Below, in pieces: positions 1 to 6,600 of a stretch of 44,586 bases of DNA. The stretch's first letter is position 1; the number at the start of each line of letters is the position of its first letter. The notes beneath the pieces are model-generated. The model did not search any database, was not told where the DNA came from, and saw only the letters and a list, made by a program, of their open reading frames with translations. The stretch spans positions 1-44,586 of the forward strand of contig DYEX01000126.1 in assembly GCA_020725525.1 (NCBI GenBank), in the 5' to 3' direction. This DNA is from Desulfovirgula sp. Lineage in GTDB: Bacteria > Bacillota > Desulfotomaculia > Desulfotomaculales > Desulfovirgulaceae. A program made the position numbers and the translations under genes.

Positions 1-1
1 C

Positions 2-403
2 AAGGCCCTGGCCCGGCGGTTTCAGCGGGCCGTCCTGCGGGAACAGATACGGGCGGAGAACGACTGCCCTGATGGTTTCATATCTGACCGGTCCACCCTG
101 GACTGCTGGGCTTACTGGGCGGCCTACGGCCTGGGGAATGACCCCGAATACCGTGACCTTTGCCTTTCCTGGCCTTACGACCTGCTTGTTTACGTCCCCC
201 CGGAGATACCCTGCCAGGCTGATGGCTTCCGGGACACGGACGAATCCCTGCGCCGGCTGGTGGACGGATTTATCCACAAAGATTTGCTGTGGCAATGCCG
301 GTGCCCCGTCCTGCCGGTAACCGGCAACCCGGAGGAACGGGTTAAGGCCGTCCTGGAGTGGCTGAAAGGAGGAAACGGCCGTGTCAGGCCCCTACCCCGT
401 TGA
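2..403 (+). CDS. AAA ATPase of phage type, C-terminal part (5' end outside window)
   Basis: The reading frame is open from the window edge to the TGA at 401-403, so the N-terminus with the P-loop is missing. The visible part contains the segment SDRSTLDCWAYW, which resembles the conserved Asp-Arg-Ser...Leu-Asp...Ala-Tyr core of small AAA_28 / NadR-kinase-like P-loop proteins common in phages. That assignment is by motif memory only. It overlaps the next gene by 23 bases, as expected in a compact phage operon. Substrate and role are unknown; a nucleotide or nucleoside kinase-like role is possible. Confidence 0.6.
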   Translation, partial: KALARRFQRAVLREQIRAENDCPDGFISDRSTLDCWAYWAAYGLGNDPEYRDLCLSWPYDLLVYVPPEIPCQADGFRDTDESLRRLVDGFIHKDLLWQCRCPVLPVTGNPEERVKAVLEWLKGGNGRVRPLPR

Positions 404-713
404 CAGGCGCGGATTCGCAAAGCTGGAGCCCCTGTGCGATACCTGCGCGAGGGCAACCGCATTGCTTTGCCCATTTATGCGGTTGAAAGACCTGGAAGAG
501 GGACTGCAGGCTGCCGGTGCAACGGCGGCGTGGGTGAAAGTCAAAACCGGCCCGGACCACTGGGAGATGCTCTACAAAGTGACTAGGTGCCGCAGCTACG
601 CCAAAGGCCCGCCCCCACCCCTGGGCGCGGGTACGGCCCGGCGGCAGGCCGTTGACATAGACGGGCGGCTGGGGAAACCCGGCCGTCCACTCAAAAGGGA
701 GGCCCAGCTATGA
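381..713 (+). CDS. Hypothetical phage protein with N-terminal cysteine cluster
   Basis: GTG start preceded by AAAGGAGG at about 366-373; 110 aa. Three cysteines lie in a CDTC...C pattern near residues 19-30 and a fourth near residue 70, so metal binding is possible but unproven. No family recognised. It overlaps the gene before it and shares an ATGA-type junction with the gene after it, which is the best evidence that it is translated. It belongs to the early/middle operon of the prophage. Confidence 0.6.
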   Translation: MSGPYPVDRRGFAKLEPLCDTCARATALLCPFMRLKDLEEGLQAAGATAAWVKVKTGPDHWEMLYKVTRCRSYAKGPPPPLGAGTARRQAVDIDGRLGKPGRPLKREAQL

Positions 714-997
714 AAAAACGGTCAAAGAAAATCATCCGGCTGAAATCCATTCTCGATGCCCCACTTGATTACCTGCACCTTCGCCACGAGCGGGAACGGG
801 CAATCTACCTGGCCGCATACTGGCTGGGCGTGGCGGACGGGATTGACATTGCCATGAAGTCAATTCAGGACTTCGCGGAACTGCGGAAAATGCCGGGGCA
901 CCCTTTCCCCGGTTACCGGTGGCTGGTCCTGGTACTGGGCCTGGGAGAAGATGGGGCAAACTTCCTGCGCTGGTTGGATAAGCGGATGCTGAGTTAA
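710..997 (+). CDS. Hypothetical phage protein, basic N-terminus
   Basis: 95 aa. The ATG overlaps the previous stop codon (ATGA), so translation is probably coupled. The first 12 residues are very basic (KKRSKKIIR), followed by a predicted helical region. No recognised domain. Position between an ATPase-like gene and a nuclease suggests a replication/recombination-module accessory protein, which is inference from context only. Confidence 0.6.
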   Translation: MKKRSKKIIRLKSILDAPLDYLHLRHERERAIYLAAYWLGVADGIDIAMKSIQDFAELRKMPGHPFPGYRWLVLVLGLGEDGANFLRWLDKRMLS

Positions 998-1092
998 GAT
1001 TAGAGTTATACCCAGCTCAGGGGTTAGAATACTGAGACTGTAACAAAGGCCCAGTTTGAGGTAAAAAGCAAAGACCGGGAGGCGGGAAGGCG

Positions 1093-1338
1093 GTGATTCG
1101 CGTGGATGACGTTGCCCGGCTGCTGGCCCAGGACAACCGGGAAAAGAGACAGGCACGGGGCGGCCAGGCCGTGGGCAAGAAATCCCCCCGGGTGGTGCTG
1201 ATGCCGTCTGTGCTGGAAGACCGGCGAGGCCCGCCCTGGTGGCAGGTGGCCCCGCCCCTGGTGCGGGTGGACATCACAACCGGCCGGGTGCTGGTCTACA
1301 GGTGGCCGGTGGCGGAGGGCTGGGAGGTGATAAAGTGA
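1093..1338 (+). CDS. Hypothetical phage protein
   Basis: 81 aa from a GTG start; a purine-rich GGGAGGCGGGAAGG stretch precedes it at a workable distance. N-terminal half is charged and helical, C-terminal half contains a beta-rich segment (VRVDITTGRVLVYRW). The stop overlaps the GTG start of the nuclease pseudogene (GTGA). No family recognised. Confidence 0.5.
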   Translation: MIRVDDVARLLAQDNREKRQARGGQAVGKKSPRVVLMPSVLEDRRGPPWWQVAPPLVRVDITTGRVLVYRWPVAEGWEVIK

Positions 1339-1629
1339 CCAACTACAGGCGGGGTTATGCAGCAGAGCGCAAGGCCATGAAAGTGCTGGAGGCAGCCGGC
1401 TATGTGGTGGCCCGGACGGCGGGGCAGCCACAGCCCTTTTGACGTAGTGGCCGTCGGCCCCGGCGGGGTACGGCTGATTCAGGTTAAGCGGGTAAAATTC
1501 GGCCGAATCCGGGTGACGGTGGAAGCGGCCCTAGAGGAATTGCGACAGGTGCCCAAACTGCCCGGTGTTTCCCGGGAGATATGGGTTTGGGTCGATGGTG
1601 ATGGCTGGGTAGTGCAAGAGGCCGTATGA
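1335..1629 (+). pseudogene. Holliday-junction-resolvase-like PDDEXK nuclease, frameshifted
   Basis: From the GTG at 1335 the protein starts NYRRGYAAERKAMKVLEAAG, then ends early at a TGA at 1440-1442. Skipping one base in the G-run at 1421-1424 moves into a frame that continues GSHSPFDVVAV, then RLIQVKRVK, and ends at 1629. Together these give the order of an archaeal-Hjc-like / phage PDDEXK nuclease: an N-terminal Glu, the Asp in PFDVVAV and the Gln-Val-Lys catalytic strand. The break is therefore a +1-base indel inside the active-site region, inactivating unless it is a sequencing error. A family member normally resolves branched DNA before packaging. Confidence 0.75.
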
Positions 1630-2063
1630 ACAAAGGAGGCTTGAAATTGTCCACACTCCCCGCATACATCCGGCGGTTTTGCAAGGACGTGCTGCGTCAA
1701 TACCCGCTTTTCAAGCAGGAGCTGGCTGCACTCGAAGAAGAGAAAAAGGCCGTGGCCGAATCCCTGCCCGTGGCCACGTGGCGGGAGGCGGCCAGCAGAC
1801 AGGCCATCGGTGACCCCACCAGCAGGCAGGCTTTCCGGCTGTTGCGGCTGGAAGAGATGTTGCGGCAGGTGCGTTTCTACGTCCAGGCTGTGGAGGACCT
1901 GCTTGCTTACCTGGACGAAGAACAGCGAAAACTGGTGGAACTGCGCTTCTTCGACAGTTACCCTCCCTGGCGGGTGGCCCAGGAACTTGGGATGAGCGAA
2001 TCAAGTTTTTTCTGGTACGAGAAGGAAATCCTCACCCTGCTGGCCCATAGGCTGGGGCTGTAA
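1626..2063 (+). CDS. Sigma-like / ArpU-type phage transcriptional regulator
   Basis: 145 aa. The C-terminal part (about residues 95-145) has a helix-turn-helix like sigma-70 region 4: LVELRFFDSYPPWRVAQELGM followed by SSFFWYEKEIL. The N-terminal two thirds is helical. This architecture matches small phage late-gene activators placed just before the packaging module (ArpU/RinA-like), which is consistent with the cos-like element about 1.1 kb downstream. The start overlaps the preceding stop by 4 bases and has AAAGGAGG just inside it; the exact start could instead be the TTG a few codons downstream. Confidence 0.7.
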   Translation: MNKGGLKLSTLPAYIRRFCKDVLRQYPLFKQELAALEEEKKAVAESLPVATWREAASRQAIGDPTSRQAFRLLRLEEMLRQVRFYVQAVEDLLAYLDEEQRKLVELRFFDSYPPWRVAQELGMSESSFFWYEKEILTLLAHRLGL

Positions 2064-2083
2064 ATGGAAAGGGGGTGAAGAAC

Positions 2084-2248
2084 ATGGACCTGGCGAAGCA
2101 GGTTGCAGCGTTTGCCAACAAACTGCGCTTCGGTATCACCGAAGACGAAACTACCAGTAAAGCTACCGGCAAAAAACAGAGTATTGCTGAAGTTATTGCG
2201 GCGTATGCAAACAAGTACAGGCAAGCAAAACAAAACAGGAGGGGATAA
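2084..2248 (+). CDS. Small hypothetical phage protein, 54 aa
   Basis: ATG at 2084 with AAAGGGGGTG upstream, TAA at 2246-2248. The protein is hydrophilic (begins MDLAKQVAAFANKLRFG, ends AYANKYRQAKQNRRG). The repeated AxYANK/FANK motif near both ends suggests a helical hairpin. Its end carries the ribosome site for the next gene (AGGAGGGG). No family recognised. Confidence 0.55.
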   Translation: MDLAKQVAAFANKLRFGITEDETTSKATGKKQSIAEVIAAYANKYRQAKQNRRG

Positions 2249-2250
2249 CC

Positions 2251-2916
2251 ATGTTTGGTAAAATGGGATTAACCGAGCTGGTTGAGGCATTTCAGAAAAA
2301 GAATAGCGAAAGACGCAGCAAGATTAAAAACAGAATTGCCGGTCTTGAGGCCGAGGCCGCACAAGTTACCGCTAAAATCGAAGCAACCACAAAGCAGCTG
2401 GTGGATTGCGAACTAGCGGGAGATGACGCAGGCCAGGCTAAATGCCAGAAGCAAATCCGCGAACTGCAGCTTGAGCTGGACAGAGTGCAGGGGCTTGCCC
2501 AGGCTTACCGGGCGGAGCTTCAAAAAGTAGGCTACGACAAAAAGGACCTGGAAGCTATCAGGACTGCCGCACAAAGGGAGCGCGAGACCCGGTTCAGGAA
2601 GTTTGAAGAGCTAAGGGCCGAGAGGGAGAATGTACGGCAGCAAATTAAGCAGCTGGAAAGCAAACTTGAACAGCTTGACCGGGAAATCGACGCGGCCAAA
2701 ACCAAAAAAGAGGCGCGGGCGTTGATGGCCATAGCAACGTTCATTGACCCGCGAATTGAAAAACTTCCCAGTTATGAACACGAGCAGTTTCTGGATTACT
2801 GGATCGCGGGACAAGATGAAGCTATGGAACAAGCTCTGGCCCGGTATGCGAAGCCCGAGGAACCGGAGCGGCGAATCACTTACCTGAATCAACCGGAGAA
2901 GATTGTTCATGCTTGA
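2251..2916 (+). CDS. Phage coiled-coil protein of unknown function
   Basis: 221 aa with a strong AGGAGGGG ribosome site. Residues about 15-165 form long heptad-rich coiled coil (repeated EAEAAQVTAKIEATTKQL and QLESKLEQLDREIDAAK types), followed by a short globular tail. No enzymatic motif. The position upstream of the cos-like site, where accessory replication genes lie, gives no firm function. It could be a structural or DNA-handling accessory protein. Confidence 0.65.
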   Translation: MFGKMGLTELVEAFQKKNSERRSKIKNRIAGLEAEAAQVTAKIEATTKQLVDCELAGDDAGQAKCQKQIRELQLELDRVQGLAQAYRAELQKVGYDKKDLEAIRTAAQRERETRFRKFEELRAERENVRQQIKQLESKLEQLDREIDAAKTKKEARALMAIATFIDPRIEKLPSYEHEQFLDYWIAGQDEAMEQALARYAKPEEPERRITYLNQPEKIVHA

Positions 2917-2930
2917 AACCTATGAGGGGG

Positions 2931-3071
2931 ATGGCTTTGGACAAGCAAGTTGTCAGATGCCCCTTTTGCGGCGAAGTGACCATCAGGCAGGAATTTGGCT
3001 TCTGGAAGTGTCCGGACTGTGGCTGCGAGATATGGCCGGAGGAAGAAGAAATAGAGGCCCGGGAGGAATAG
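2931..3071 (+). CDS. Small zinc-ribbon protein, 46 aa
   Basis: ATG at 2931 (an in-frame ATG also occurs at 2922); GAGGGGG directly precedes it. The protein has two CxxC knuckles, CPFC and CPDCGC, 16 residues apart, the pattern of a rubredoxin-type zinc ribbon, then an acidic tail rich in Glu. Small ribbons like this (for example Com-like proteins of phages) bind nucleic acid or a partner polymerase. The last codons and the next 20 bases (ending GCGCACGAGAA) recur after the excisionase-like gene at 8502-8530. Confidence 0.65.
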   Translation: MALDKQVVRCPFCGEVTIRQEFGFWKCPDCGCEIWPEEEEIEAREE

Positions 3072-3111
3072 TCCCCAGGCGCACGAGAAGGCCCTGGAAG
3101 GCGAGAAACTG

Positions 3112-3148
3112 ACCGGGCAAGGTATTCCCCCCCTACCTGCCCGGTTTT
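3112..3148 (+). terminator. Rho-independent terminator after zinc-ribbon gene
   Basis: ACCGGGCA (3112-3119) pairs with TGCCCGGT (3138-3145), followed by TTTT. The same stem sequence recurs in the terminator at 8555-8587. It would end the early operon just before the cos-like element. Confidence 0.6.
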
Positions 3149-3180
3149 CCGGGGCTTTATAGGGCCATCTACAGCCTTCT

Positions 3181-3240
3181 GGCGGGTCCTTCCAGAGAGG
3201 TGAAGGGTTGCGGGTCTCGCGAGCCCCGAAATTTGTCTAG
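3181..3240 (+). other. cos-like element, copy 1
   Basis: A 60-base block beginning GGCGGGTCCTTCC and centred on a dyad with TCGCGA flanked by GGG and CCCC. The GGGTCCTTCC box followed by a GC-rich dyad resembles cos regions of lambda/HK97-type phages and sits where a cos site is expected, directly after the late-regulator and zinc-ribbon genes and in a gene-free gap. A near-identical block lies at 9137-9196 (about 54 of 60 bases the same, by eye). The cos function is inferred. Confidence 0.5.
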
Positions 3241-3330
3241 GTGAGAACTTTTCTCATTAGGGTTTTCTTTCCAGTGTGGTAACTAGACGGTTATTGATGA
3301 TGAAAATAAAGAAACTGGAGGGTTCATAAC

Positions 3331-3648
3331 ATGGAAATCACATTACAAAAACCTTTTGTGAAAGACGGAAAGACCATCGAGAAACTTACTTTAAACCTCG
3401 AATCCTTAACCGGCCACGACCTGGTAAAGGCTGAGAAAGTCGCCAGGACGTTCGGAGAGGAAGCAGCCAACCCCTTATTTACGCAGACCGGCTTGGCCGT
3501 GGTTGCCGCCCAGGTTTCCGGTTTTGCAGTAGATGACATTCTCGAACTGAGTGCGCCTGACTTCCTCCTGGTGACCAACACGGTGGGCAATTTTTTATTC
3601 GGTTGGGTCTTGTCGGCGGTAGTACAATCAAAGATTTACGAAAAGTAA
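3331..3648 (+). CDS. Phage tail assembly chaperone (P2 gpE / Mu gp41 type)
   Basis: 105 aa, ATG with GGAGGG upstream. Pattern EITLQKPFVKDGKTIEKLTL, then a helical part and a SAPDFLLVTNTVGNFL segment, is that of the Phage_TAC_7 family, which keeps the tape measure protein soluble during tail assembly. It lies directly upstream of the tape measure gene as in most siphophages and myophages. Near its end it carries the canonical slippery heptamer T TTT TTA in the correct register, so part of the translation should shift -1 and continue into the downstream extension. Terminase, portal and capsid genes that should separate it from the cos-like element are missing. Confidence 0.8.
   Translation: MEITLQKPFVKDGKTIEKLTLNLESLTGHDLVKAEKVARTFGEEAANPLFTQTGLAVVAAQVSGFAVDDILELSAPDFLLVTNTVGNFLFGWVLSAVVQSKIYEK
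3591..3597 (+). promoter_or_regulatory. Programmed -1 ribosomal frameshift site (T TTT TTA)
   Basis: In the zero frame the codons are AAT TTT TTA TTC, so the heptamer fits X XXY YYZ exactly. A -1 slip enters a frame that is open to the TAA at 3768-3770 and encodes the short ORF typical of P2 E'. P2 uses the closely similar T TTT TTG. A GC-rich stretch downstream (GGTTGGGTCTTGTCGGCGG) could help as a stimulatory structure. Confidence 0.75.
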
Positions 3649-3770
3649 TCCTGGCAATGGCCCGATACCTATCAACTTCCGTTGAATTCTGGCTGAACAT
3701 GCCGCTTGGCGAACTGGTTGAGTGGGTCGAAATAGCGGCAGAAACTGAAAAAAACCGTAAGCAGACTTAA
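3591..3770 (+). CDS. Frameshift-accessed extension of the tail assembly chaperone (E'-like)
   Basis: The -1 frame has no stop from the slippery site to 3770. Translation by slippage would give a fusion of about 146 aa instead of 105. The extension ends with EFWLNMPLGELVEWVEIAAE-type sequence, the Trp/Met-Pro-Leu...Glu-Leu pattern seen in the short downstream ORF of tail chaperone pairs. An internal ATG at 3657 could also start a 37-aa product, but it has no clear ribosome site, which favours frameshifting. The longer product normally contacts tail tube subunits and the tape measure. Confidence 0.65.
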   Translation, partial: FFIRLGLVGGSTIKDLRKVILAMARYLSTSVEFWLNMPLGELVEWVEIAAETEKNRKQT

Positions 3771-3831
3771 AGCGAAATCCGGCCGGCGGCCTGGTGCTGC
3801 CGGCCAATAATCAATCCAGGGAGAGATTGAA

Positions 3832-6357
3832 ATGACCCGAACCTTCGAAATCGCTTTTCAATTAGCCGGGAAAATAAATTCCTCCTTCGGCAATATGTTC
3901 ACCTCCGCCAGTGCCCGGATGAACCAGCTTAACCAGCGCATTATCTCCCTGAAATCCGAGATGCGCGCCCTGGAGAGGGCACAGCGGGCGGGAACCATCG
4001 GCGCTCAGGAGTACGCCGAAGCATATGCCCGCCTGGCCGAACAACTCCAGCGCGTCGAAGCCGTCCAGCGGAGGCTGGCAATAACAACGAAGCTGGACAG
4101 GCAGCTTACCAATATCGGAAAAAAGGCACTGGGTTACATGAAGTTGCCGGCGATGGCTGCCATGGGAGTCACGGCAATATCTGCACCCATTATTTTTGCC
4201 GGCTCCCTTTCCAAAGCCATGGCTTTCGAGGCCCAACTGTCCTCCATCCAGGCCCTGACCGGCCTGACCGGTGAGCAGATGGCGAAAATGAAAAACCTGG
4301 CCCTGGAAATGGGCGCAAAGACAAAGTATTCTGCCCTGGAAGCAGCACAGGGAATCGAAGAGCTGCTTAAAGCCGGCTTGACGCCGGCAGCGGTTCAAGC
4401 GGGCGCGCTGGAAGCCGCCTTGAACCTGGCGGCGGCCGGTGGCCTGGAGCTGGCCGAGGCGGCCGAAATCATGTCTACAGCTTTGAACGCTTATAGAGCC
4501 GATAACATGCGGGCTTCCGATGCTGCTGACATTCTTGCTGGCACTGCGAACGCTGCGGCAACCTCTGTAGAAGAACTGCGCTACTCGTTGGCTTCCGTAT
4601 CGGCGGTGGCTTCCGGCGTGGGCATGTCGTTCAAAGACACAAATATAGCTCTTGGCCTTTTCGCCAATAACGGGCTAAAGGGCTCCGATGCCGGGACATC
4701 CCTGAAAACAATGCTGATGAACCTGCAGCCGTCTACAAAGCAGCAGATTGATTTATTTAAAAAGCTGGGCATTATAACAAGGGACAATACAAACCGGTTC
4801 TTTACGGCTGAAGGAAAACTTAAATCCCTGGAAGAGATCGCAAGCATTTTAAGGGAGGCCCTTAAGGATTTAACCGATCAGCAGCGCATGGCTTATTTAG
4901 AGGTTATGTTCGGGTCGGACGCCATCAGGGCCGCGAACATCATCTATAAAGAAGGCGCGGAAGGGGTTAAAAAATTCGCGAATGAAATGACAAAATTCAC
5001 CGCCCTGGAAGTGGCCCGGCAGAAAATGAACAATGCGGCGGGAGCTGTGGAGCAGTTCAAAGGGGCTCTGGAGACACTGCAAATATCTGCAATGTATCCG
5101 TTTCTGCCATTGGTGAAAAGGATTGCCGAAGGTGCGGCGGACCTTACTCAGAGGGTGGGTCCCCAAATAACCGCCTCAATGGAGAGTGCGGCTCAAAAAG
5201 TGGAGGATTTCTTTGCCAGGCTCTCTGCGGACGAAAAATTCCAGCAGATGAACTGGGGCGAGAAAATCAATTACGCCCTGAGAGAGTTGATCCAGGCAAT
5301 CAATGAATGGCTGAGCGGTGGGGGCGGCAAACAGGTAAAGGCGTTTGGGGAGCAGATGGGCACGTTTATTTCCATTGGCCTGGAGGGTGCCGCCCCCATA
5401 CTGGTGAAGTCTGCCGAAACAGCGGGGGAAATCATGGGCAAGGCCGTCATTTCCGCATTTGGGGCGGCGTTGCAAAGCAGCCCCTTTGGTGCAATAATTG
5501 TCGGTGCCCTGGGTGGCGCTGCCATAGGCTCCGTGGTCCCAGGGGTAGGGACGGCTGCCGGTGCCCTGGCCGGTGCGGGAGCCGGCCTGGCTTCGTATGT
5601 CGTGTCAAAATCGGTAAGTGATATTTCGGCTCACCACGAGAAGATAAAGGACGAAATTCCCGAAGGGTATATCACGCGCCCCGCCCCGTTTTCCATCGGG
5701 GCTCCCCGCAAACGTGTCGGCGTTGGCGATCTTCGCGCCATTGAACAACACGCCCGTGGCGGTATTCTCACCAGGCCCCACCTGGGGATGGTGGCTGAGG
5801 CCGGACCGGAAGCGGTCATCCCGCTGACTCCCGGGATGAGGAGCCGTGCGCTGGCGTTGTGGCAGCGGGTAGGCTTCATGCTGGGTGCAGCACCTGAAAT
5901 GCTCATACCTGCCGGGCAGGCAGTAATCACTCCGGTGCTGGGTGCGGTACCGAGGTTACCGGAACTGGCCGGAAGTGCGGTTTACCGGGCAACCGTTACC
6001 GCACCCCGTTTGCCTGAAATTAAAGCCTACGCCCACGGTGGTATTCTCACCAGGCCCCACCTGGGGATGGTGGCTGAGGCCGGACCGGAAGCGGTCATCC
6101 CGTTGGACGGTTCCCGGCGTTCCGTTTCACTCTGGCAGAAGGCCGGGGAGATGCTGGGGGTTGTCCCAGCACGCACCGAAGGCGAAAATACCATCAATAT
6201 CAATGTCACCTTTGCCCCGGTTGTTCATGGCGCCGGTCCCGGCACAATGTCGGCGCTGAAAGAGCAGCAACGATACTTCGTAAAAGAATTAGAAGAGGTG
6301 GTGGAGCGGAAAGTAAAAGAAATGACCCGCCAAAAAAGGCGGCTGTCTTATGAATAG
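3832..6357 (+). CDS. Phage tail tape measure protein (TP901 type)
   Basis: 841 aa, ATG after GGGAGAGATTGAA. Residues about 20-90 are coiled coil; about 120-330 carry the TP901 core (KMKNLALEMGAKTKYSALEA region through GSDAGTSLKTMLMNLQ); about 540-590 are a Gly/Ala-rich hydrophobic stretch suited to membrane passage. Two copies of the GGILTRPHLGMVAEAGPEAV motif lie in the C-terminal third. The protein sets tail length and is expelled during DNA injection. It appears intact, but no tail genes follow, so the tail module ends here. Confidence 0.9.
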   Translation: MTRTFEIAFQLAGKINSSFGNMFTSASARMNQLNQRIISLKSEMRALERAQRAGTIGAQEYAEAYARLAEQLQRVEAVQRRLAITTKLDRQLTNIGKKALGYMKLPAMAAMGVTAISAPIIFAGSLSKAMAFEAQLSSIQALTGLTGEQMAKMKNLALEMGAKTKYSALEAAQGIEELLKAGLTPAAVQAGALEAALNLAAAGGLELAEAAEIMSTALNAYRADNMRASDAADILAGTANAAATSVEELRYSLASVSAVASGVGMSFKDTNIALGLFANNGLKGSDAGTSLKTMLMNLQPSTKQQIDLFKKLGIITRDNTNRFFTAEGKLKSLEEIASILREALKDLTDQQRMAYLEVMFGSDAIRAANIIYKEGAEGVKKFANEMTKFTALEVARQKMNNAAGAVEQFKGALETLQISAMYPFLPLVKRIAEGAADLTQRVGPQITASMESAAQKVEDFFARLSADEKFQQMNWGEKINYALRELIQAINEWLSGGGGKQVKAFGEQMGTFISIGLEGAAPILVKSAETAGEIMGKAVISAFGAALQSSPFGAIIVGALGGAAIGSVVPGVGTAAGALAGAGAGLASYVVSKSVSDISAHHEKIKDEIPEGYITRPAPFSIGAPRKRVGVGDLRAIEQHARGGILTRPHLGMVAEAGPEAVIPLTPGMRSRALALWQRVGFMLGAAPEMLIPAGQAVITPVLGAVPRLPELAGSAVYRATVTAPRLPEIKAYAHGGILTRPHLGMVAEAGPEAVIPLDGSRRSVSLWQKAGEMLGVVPARTEGENTININVTFAPVVHGAGPGTMSALKEQQRYFVKELEEVVERKVKEMTRQKRRLSYE
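5761..5823 (+). repeat. 63-bp direct repeat inside tape measure gene, copy 1
   Basis: Starts GGTATTCTCACCAGGCCCCA and ends ATCCCG; identical by eye to 6040-6102, in the same reading frame, encoding GILTRPHLGMVAEAGPEAVIP. Confidence 0.85.
6040..6102 (+). repeat. 63-bp direct repeat inside tape measure gene, copy 2
   Basis: Second copy of the block at 5761-5823, 279 bases (93 codons) downstream. Identity at third codon positions points to recent duplication or gene conversion. Confidence 0.85.
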
Positions 6358-6403
6358 TTTAAACGCATGATGTTGATACCGGGCAGGTTTTTGGTTATTT
6401 TGG

Positions 6404-6433
6404 TTGCGAACACCGGTTTTGTTTTGGTATAAT
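6404..6433 (+). promoter_or_regulatory. Sigma-A-type promoter for candidate small RNA
   Basis: TTGCGA (6404-6409) and a perfect TATAAT (6428-6433) with an 18-base spacer. No ORF starts downstream before a strong terminator at 6489-6513. Confidence 0.6.
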
Positions 6434-6439
6434 TTAGCT

Positions 6440-6513
6440 ACGGTTTTAATTTCCAAGGTTTTTAATTTCCAATTTACCCTCCTTCGAGCCGGGACTAAGC
6501 CCCGGTTTTTTTT
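6440..6513 (+). ncRNA. Candidate small RNA of about 75 nt
   Basis: The transcript predicted from the promoter at 6404-6433 would start near 6440 and end at the T8 tract after the hairpin at 6489-6505. It has a twofold direct repeat TTTTAATTTCCAA and an unpaired ACCCTCCTTCG stretch whose CCTCC core is complementary to Shine-Dalgarno sequences, a common seed of Gram-positive regulatory RNAs. No ORF of useful size lies within it. The alternative is that only the terminator matters, ending the tail operon. Confidence 0.45.
6489..6513 (+). terminator. Rho-independent terminator with T8 tract
   Basis: CCGGG (6489-6493) pairs with CCCGG (6501-6505), 7-base loop, followed by eight T. It ends the candidate small RNA and any read-through from the tape measure gene. 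Confidence 0.75.
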
Positions 6514-6567
6514 GTTGACCGCCCAGCCGGCGGGATAAAAAGCAGAAGCCAGAATTAAAAAGCAGTA

Positions 6568-6600
6568 AAGGCGCCGGGTATTTCCCAGCGCCTTGTTTTT
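6568..6600. terminator. Convergent terminator hairpin
   Basis: AAGGCGC...GCGCCTT stem with inner GGG/CCC pairs at 6568-6594, then TTGTTTTT on the plus strand. It abuts the stop codon of the minus-strand pseudogene at 6599, so it may work in both directions. Confidence 0.6.

Noticed and set aside
2903-3112. 69-aa plus-strand ORF
   Set aside because: The overlapping frame encodes the zinc-ribbon protein with two CxxC motifs; this one is Arg/Gly-rich shadow sequence.
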